This document shows, piece after piece, positions 60,958 to 64,000 of a DNA stretch of 64,000 nt. Every line of letters starts with the position of its first letter. The stretch's first letter is position 1. Location of the stretch: positions 1-64,000 of the forward strand of contig DASZBX010000064.1 in NCBI GenBank assembly GCA_035943635.1. The letters run 5' to 3'. The notes under the pieces were generated by a model that had not been told where the DNA came from, did no database searches, and was given only the letters and a program-made list of their open reading frames with translations. The position numbers and the translations under genes were made by a program. Source of the stretch: DASZBX01 sp035943635. Lineage in GTDB: Bacteria > Actinomycetota > Actinomycetes > Streptomycetales > Catenulisporaceae.

Positions 60958-61074
60958 TCAGTACTTGGTCTTGCCGTCGGGGCTCTGGGTCGGGATCTTC
61001 GTCTTGCTGTACCAGTCGCTGGTGTCCTGCGCGGGCTTGTCGGTCTCGGTCGTGGTCTTCTGCTGCTGGGGCAT
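60958..61074 (-). CDS. Small protein, 38 aa
   Basis: The frame begins MPQQQKTTTETDKPAQDTSD and ends SPDGKTKY. It is very polar and has no family. AAAGGAAG precedes the ATG within a leader that is repeated before the 61-aa protein gene (62049-62234). The small size lowers certainty, but start signal, leader and boundary hairpins all support a gene. Confidence 0.55.
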   Translation of the reverse strand: MPQQQKTTTETDKPAQDTSDWYSKTKIPTQSPDGKTKY

Positions 61075-61117
61075 CAGGGGGCTTCCTTTCCTGGGTGGGG
61101 CCGGGCTCGATCGCCCG

Positions 61118-61158
61118 TGATGCCTGCCCGACCCGCAGCGCGGGCCGGGCAGGCATCA
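61118..61158 (-). terminator. 13-bp hairpin
   Basis: TGATGCCTGCCCG/CGGGCAGGCATCA is followed inward by one mismatch and CCCGC/GCGGG around AGC. It lies 44 bp upstream of the 38-aa gene. Confidence 0.65.
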
Positions 61159-61181
61159 GAGCCGATCAGCGCGGTGCGTGG

Positions 61182-61310
61182 TTACTTGCGGTGCTTGACC
61201 GTGACGGTGTTGCCGTTGGTGTCGCGGACGGTGAGCGGGTTGCGCGTGTCGCAGGGCGCCGGACCCGTGCGGCCCGGCGCCCGCCTGACCCGGTCAGGCG
61301 AGAAGATCGC
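61182..61310 (-). other. Open frame without start codon, and a 19-bp palindrome
   Basis: The frame ends in DTRNPLTVRDTNGNTVTVKH plus RK and a TAA. It reads like a real small protein but has no ATG, GTG, TTG or CTG after the preceding in-frame stop. Inside it, CGCCTGACC-C-GGTCAGGCG (61282-61300) is a near-perfect palindrome. It may be a decayed small gene or use a non-standard start. Confidence 0.3.
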
Positions 61311-61376
61311 CTAGACTGCCCGCGGGCCCCGGGGCATGAGTCCAGCTCGGGGGCGCGGTGTGGCGATCAGGAGCGG

Positions 61377-61832
61377 TCAGGGCTGGACGACGTCCTTGTC
61401 GATGTCGCGGTGGACGAGCTGGACGCTGATGCCCATCGGCAGCAGTTCGGCCTGGAGCCAGCGGCCCATGCTCACGCTGCGGTGGCGCCCGCCCTGGCAG
61501 AACACGTGGACCTCAACGAGCGCGTTGCCGTGGTCGAACAGGGCGTCGGCGCGGTCCAGTTCGCGCAGGATGTCCCCGAGCGCGTCGCGCATGATCTGCT
61601 CGGCACCCGCAGTAGCCCGGACGTGCTCGTAGACCGCCTGGTCCAGGCCGGTCAAAAAGCGCATGCCCGGGTCCTCGTGCGGGTTGCGCAGCGCGGTGCG
61701 CAGGTCGATCTCGATCAGGGCCTGCGGGCGCTGGGCGCTCGGCGGCTGGCCGTGCAGCACGCCGTACGTGGTGATCAGCACCTCGGGTGCCGACGGCGTC
61801 GCGGGCTGGTCCTGCGGGGGCGTCTGAGGCAT
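61377..61832 (-). CDS. Stand-alone RapZ C-terminal-like protein
   Basis: Predicted 151-aa protein. The conserved core VHVFCQGGRHRSVSMGRWL and VQLVHRDIDKD matches the C-terminal domain of RapZ, which binds small RNA and glucosamine-6-phosphate in enterobacteria. ALIEIDLRTALRNPHEDPGM corresponds to the domain's start. The N-terminal P-loop kinase-like half of RapZ is absent. It is therefore a compact, possibly RNA- or metabolite-binding protein. AAGGAGA precedes the ATG. Confidence 0.75.
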   Translation of the reverse strand: MPQTPPQDQPATPSAPEVLITTYGVLHGQPPSAQRPQALIEIDLRTALRNPHEDPGMRFLTGLDQAVYEHVRATAGAEQIMRDALGDILRELDRADALFDHGNALVEVHVFCQGGRHRSVSMGRWLQAELLPMGISVQLVHRDIDKDVVQP

Positions 61833-61886
61833 CAGGGGTCTCCTTGAGATTTCCGGGGGTGAGGCCGGGCTCGATCGTCCGTGATT

Positions 61887-61919
61887 CCCGCCCGGCCCGC
61901 GGATCCGGGGCCGGGCGGG
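61887..61919 (-). terminator. 12-bp perfect hairpin
   Basis: CCCGCCCGGCCC/GGGCCGGGCGGG around a 9-nt loop lies between the 37-aa gene and the RapZ-like gene, in a leader related to those at 61080-61130 and 62240-62290. Confidence 0.62.
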
Positions 61920-61931
61920 CGTCAGTGCCGG

Positions 61932-62045
61932 TCAGCGGGCGGTGCGGGTGGGGGCGCTGCGGATCGGCAGGTCGGTCGCGGTGTCGTCCCGCCGGGTCTT
62001 CGGGGGCGGGGTGTCCTTCGGGTCCTGCATGGTCTTCTGCGTCAT
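61932..62045 (-). CDS. Small protein, 37 aa
   Basis: The frame begins MTQKTMQDPKDTPPPKTRRD and ends RSAPTRTAR. It is polar and basic, without a family. Its ATG lies 3 bp after the stop of the 61-aa gene, so it is probably translated by re-initiation. No separate ribosome site is obvious. Confidence 0.5.
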   Translation of the reverse strand: MTQKTMQDPKDTPPPKTRRDDTATDLPIRSAPTRTAR

Positions 62046-62048
62046 CGG

Positions 62049-62234
62049 TCAGCCCTTCGTGGTCCGCGTGCCGACGGCCAGCAGGGCGGCGCTGTCCGCG
62101 TCGATCTGGTCGCGCAGCTGCGTGTTGCGCTTCGGGGTGTTCTGGTCGTACGAGCCGAGGTACTCCTCGCGGGTCTTGTGGATCCGGTCGTCCAGGGCCT
62201 CGCGCAGGGCGGTGTTCTCGGGGTTGCGGGGCAT
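62049..62234 (-). CDS. Small helical protein, 61 aa
   Basis: The frame begins MPRNPENTALREALDDRIHK and continues with RNTQLRDQIDADSAALLAVG. It is predicted almost entirely helical and amphipathic, so a coiled-coil or DNA-associated role is possible. There is no family match. AAAGGAAA precedes the ATG in the repeated leader sequence shared with the 38-aa gene. Confidence 0.62.
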   Translation of the reverse strand: MPRNPENTALREALDDRIHKTREEYLGSYDQNTPKRNTQLRDQIDADSAALLAVGTRTTKG

Positions 62235-62323
62235 CGGGGGGTTTCCTTTCCTGGGTGGGGTCGGGCGTGGTCGCCCGCCGCGCCGGGCCGACCCGCGCGG
62301 GGCCGGTCGGGCACGGTGAACGG

Positions 62324-62800
62324 TCAAGCCGGGAGGGGGTTGTCGGCGCAGTCCCAGCACACGCGCCGGGCCGGGTCGGACAGGTCGAACTCGAACAGAG
62401 CCTTGGGCGTCTGGCATGTTTCGCAGGGTGCTGAGGATCCGGGGTTGTCGATGGCCCAGTGCCAGGGCCCCTGGTCCGTGTGTTCGACGGCCCATGCGGG
62501 CAGCCCGGCCGGGGGCGGGGTGAGGGGGCGGGGTGTGATGCCGCAGGCCGGGCAGCGGCGGGATGCGCCGCCCTGGTTCTTCAGGCGCCGCTCGAATCCG
62601 CGGTCGACGTCGGGCCAGGTGCGGGCCAGGGTCCAGCCGATCCCGGCGGCCTGGACGACCTCGGTCAGCCGGGCCCCGCGCCCGGTGGCGTGCTGGGCCA
62701 GGCGCCGGGGCAGGTCGTGGGCCCAGCCGGTGTAGTGGCGGGCGTGGCCGAAGGGGGTGTCGAAGTGCAGCAGGTAGACGGTCCCGATCCGCGGGCTCAC
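62324..62800 (-). CDS. GIY-YIG-like protein with C-terminal Cys motifs
   Basis: Predicted 158-aa protein. Residues 4-80 fit the GIY-YIG nuclease fold (GTVYLLHFDTPFGHARHYTG, DLPRRLAQHATGRGARL, ERRLKNQGGAS). Cys pairs follow (CPAC, CETC, CWDC) that may bind zinc. The first motif reads VYLLHF...HYTG, a variant seen in actinobacterial mobile elements. Activity is unproven. The GTG start overlaps the previous gene's stop (GTGA). Confidence 0.75.
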   Translation of the reverse strand: MSPRIGTVYLLHFDTPFGHARHYTGWAHDLPRRLAQHATGRGARLTEVVQAAGIGWTLARTWPDVDRGFERRLKNQGGASRRCPACGITPRPLTPPPAGLPAWAVEHTDQGPWHWAIDNPGSSAPCETCQTPKALFEFDLSDPARRVCWDCADNPLPA

Positions 62801-63093
62801 CGCCGCCCCCAGACACCACCGTCCGGGCCGGTCGGCTGGAAGTCGGTGGGCCGCGCCCCGGGCTCGGGCAGGGCGCCGATGAGCGCCAGGTGGTCGCGCA
62901 GGAACCCGAGCGGGTTGCTCATGTTCCGGGCGTCGGCCGCCAGGGTCGCGCGGGCGGCGTCGATCAGCGCGTCGTACTCCATGTGGGCCGTCTCCAGCCG
63001 GTCGTGCAGCTGCTCGATACGGGTGACGGCCTGCGCGCGGAAGGGCTCGTCGGGGTCGGGGGTGGCGATCAGGGTCAGGGTCGGCATGCTCAC
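62797..63093 (-). CDS. Hypothetical helical protein, 98 aa
   Basis: Begins VSMPTLTLIATPDPDEPF, then a long helix (AQAVTRIEQLHDRLETAHME, ALIDAARATLAAD) and a loop-rich end (PTGPDGGVWGRR). I do not recognise it. The GTG at 63093 is chosen because GGGAGA lies 8-9 bases ahead; the ATG 6 bp later is possible. It overlaps the GIY-YIG-like gene by 4 bp. Confidence 0.6.
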   Translation of the reverse strand: MSMPTLTLIATPDPDEPFRAQAVTRIEQLHDRLETAHMEYDALIDAARATLAADARNMSNPLGFLRDHLALIGALPEPGARPTDFQPTGPDGGVWGRR

Positions 63094-63136
63094 GAAAGGG
63101 TCTCCCTCGGTCGGTGGTGACTGGGCCGGGCGCCCA

Positions 63137-63188
63137 CACCGATCCGCCCGGGCGCCCCTGCTCACGCGGGGTGCCGGGCGGATCGGTG
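63137..63188 (-). terminator. 15-bp perfect hairpin
   Basis: CACCGATCCGCCCGG/CCGGGCGGATCGGTG encloses 22 nt that themselves partly pair (GCGCCCC/GGGGTG). It lies 16 bp after the stop of the 123-aa gene. Confidence 0.65.
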
Positions 63189-63204
63189 ACGGCGGCCGGA
63201 CGGC

Positions 63205-63576
63205 CTATCCGGCGAGGACCGGCTCGACCGGGGCTAGGGCGGCCTGGAAGTAGGCCAGGACGCTCACGCCCGGCGCGATCTGGGCCTCGGCGCTGTGGCT
63301 GATGTACGGGGCCTGGACCCCGAGCGTGCGCGAGTGCGTGGTCGGGGTCGTGCCCAGGGCCGCCGCCCACCGGGCCGCGTAGTCCTCGGCCTGCTCCGGG
63401 GTCTCCTCGTCCTGCGTGTGCGAGACGTAGACCAGGAAGCCGCCGGGGTCGGACCCGATCGCGACGCGGATCAGGGCGGGCAGGTCGGGGTGGGCGGCGA
63501 GGAACGCGCCGACCGCGATCAGGGCGGTGGCGAACTGCGGGACGGTCGTCGTCGGTGCGGTGTCGGTGATGGTCAC
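63205..63576 (-). CDS. Hypothetical protein, 123 aa
   Basis: Begins MTITDTAPTTTVPQFATALI. The central part reads as alternating strands and helices (VAIGSDPGGFLVYVSHTQDE, TPEQAEDYAARWAAALG). No known motif. GTG start with GAAAGG upstream. It is flanked by hairpins on both sides, so it is probably monocistronic. Confidence 0.62.
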   Translation of the reverse strand: MTITDTAPTTTVPQFATALIAVGAFLAAHPDLPALIRVAIGSDPGGFLVYVSHTQDEETPEQAEDYAARWAAALGTTPTTHSRTLGVQAPYISHSAEAQIAPGVSVLAYFQAALAPVEPVLAG

Positions 63577-63623
63577 AGGGTGCCTTTCGGGGTCACGGCG
63601 GCCGGTCGGTCGCTCTCGCCGAA

Positions 63624-63669
63624 CCGCCCGGCACTCCCTGATTGCGTAAACGCGCAGGGTGCCGGGCGG
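63624..63669 (-). terminator. Hairpin, 11-bp perfect stem plus bulged extension
   Basis: CCGCCCGGCAC/GTGCCGGGCGG continues inward as CCCTG/CAGGG with a bulge. It lies 22 bp below the stop of the next gene. Confidence 0.6.
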
Positions 63670-63691
63670 GTCAGCGGGAACGGTCGGACGG

Positions 63692-64000
63692 TCACGCGGG
63701 GATCAGGTCGCCCGTCTCCGGTTCGGCCTGCCGGGGGCAGGCGGCGGTTGCGGGCCGGGCGACGGGCCGGGCGACGATGTGCGCGTCGGGCTTCTTGTCC
63801 GCGTAGGCGTGCACGCGCAGCAGGACTGGGCCGAACTTCTTCTCGGCCGCCCGGTTGGCCTTGTCGTCCTCGGTGACCTGGACGCCGTGCGCGTCGGCGA
63901 AGTCGTGGACCAGCACGAACCGCTGGTCCTGGTCCAAGCCGGTGTCGTACTCCTGGATGAATGCCCACAGGTCGGCGCGGACCGGGGACGGGATGGAGTG
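63692..64000 (-). CDS. Hypothetical protein, N-terminus beyond window edge
   Basis: At least 102 codons; the frame stays open to the right edge (HSIPSPVRADLWAFIQEYDT read at the boundary). Visible features are RFVLVHDFADAHGVQVTEDD, an Ala/Lys-rich helix (KANRAAEKKFGPVLLRVHAY) and a Pro/Ala-rich C-terminal tail. I do not recognise the family. Confidence 0.6.
   Translation of the reverse strand, partial: HSIPSPVRADLWAFIQEYDTGLDQDQRFVLVHDFADAHGVQVTEDDKANRAAEKKFGPVLLRVHAYADKKPDAHIVARPVARPATAACPRQAEPETGDLIPA

Larger units (their letters stand above)
44540..64000. mobile_element. Actinomycete integrative and conjugative element (AICE), right end outside window
   Basis: Everything right of the tRNA has the AICE layout: int and xis at the tRNA, an autonomous replication module (prim-pol plus ATPase with an iteron-like array), a single FtsK/TraB translocase, small membrane proteins and many short accessory genes, all leftward. 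The left boundary (attL) should lie within the 3' half of the tRNA. I found no second copy of the tRNA 3' end up to 64000, so at least 19.4 kb belong to the element and attR is beyond the window. Confidence 0.88.

Noticed and set aside
44561..64000. attR (second copy of the tRNA-Val 3' end)
   Set aside because: I found no repeat of the tRNA 3' sequence by eye in the rest of the window, so the right end is taken to be outside.
1..64000. CRISPR array
   Set aside because: No regularly spaced identical repeats with unique spacers. The only dense short repeat array (46279-46542) has 8-bp units in both orientations and belongs to the element's replication region.

Overview
The window is very GC-rich, with strong third-position GC that produces long meaningless antisense frames. 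It has many GTG starts, several genes whose start codon sits a few bases after a TAnnnT hexamer (likely leaderless), a GarA-type FHA protein, SpoIIE-type phosphatase and MerR regulators. All of this points to a filamentous Actinomycetota (a Streptomyces relative; genus not determinable from the window).

Chromosomal part, 1 to about 44.5 kb. A long imperfect hairpin lies at 44-238. It is followed by a GAF/SpoIIE phosphatase with an anti-sigma-type ATPase domain, a MarR regulator, an aldose epimerase, a CDP-alcohol phosphatidyltransferase and a mannose-1-phosphate guanylyltransferase/phosphomutase-like fusion. Next comes the conserved gcvH - garA - bifunctional nuclease - MerR neighbourhood. 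It is interrupted by a 211-bp MITE-like element flanked by TA and by a cytochrome P450 pseudogene. Then follow lipid (PlsC), cobalamin (CobQ, CobL, a very long BluB-CobT fusion, CysG/CobA), drug efflux (MFS with MarR), serine (SerB), ABC ATPase and TSUP transporter genes. A predicted membrane pseudokinase, a caspase-like protein, a GlxA-like AraC regulator and a rhodanese complete this part. Two decayed genes, a membrane protein and an N6-adenine methyltransferase, meet back to back near 24.0 kb.

Mobile part, about 44.5 kb to beyond the right edge. An actinomycete integrative and conjugative element (AICE) sits at the 3' end of a tRNA-Val(CAC). Almost all its genes run leftwards. In transcription order from the right: many very small proteins; a HIT protein; a stand-alone RapZ-C-like protein; a GIY-YIG-like protein; a TOPRIM (Spo11/TopoVI-A-like) protein; a DUF2637-like membrane/HTH protein; the TraB/FtsK translocase; two small membrane proteins; a zinc-binding protein; a cytosine-C5 methyltransferase; a DpdA-like (7-deazaguanine DNA transglycosylase) protein; a three-Cys Gp37/Gp68 protein; a DUF4326 protein; a prim-pol; a phage-type ATPase; Xis; and integrase. 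The right end (attR) is not in the window.

The most striking parts are three. First, a 264-bp non-coding block between xis and the ATPase gene carries 13 exact copies of an 8-mer (ACCGTCAC/GTGACGGT) bracketed by mirrored 9-bp-period triplets, a strong candidate replication origin. Second, an apparent DNA-modification cassette (DpdA-like, C5-methyltransferase, three-Cys protein, DUF4326) is joined to the replication genes by stop/start overlaps. Third, a long perfect GC-rich hairpin of unrelated sequence lies at nearly every transcription-unit boundary of the element.
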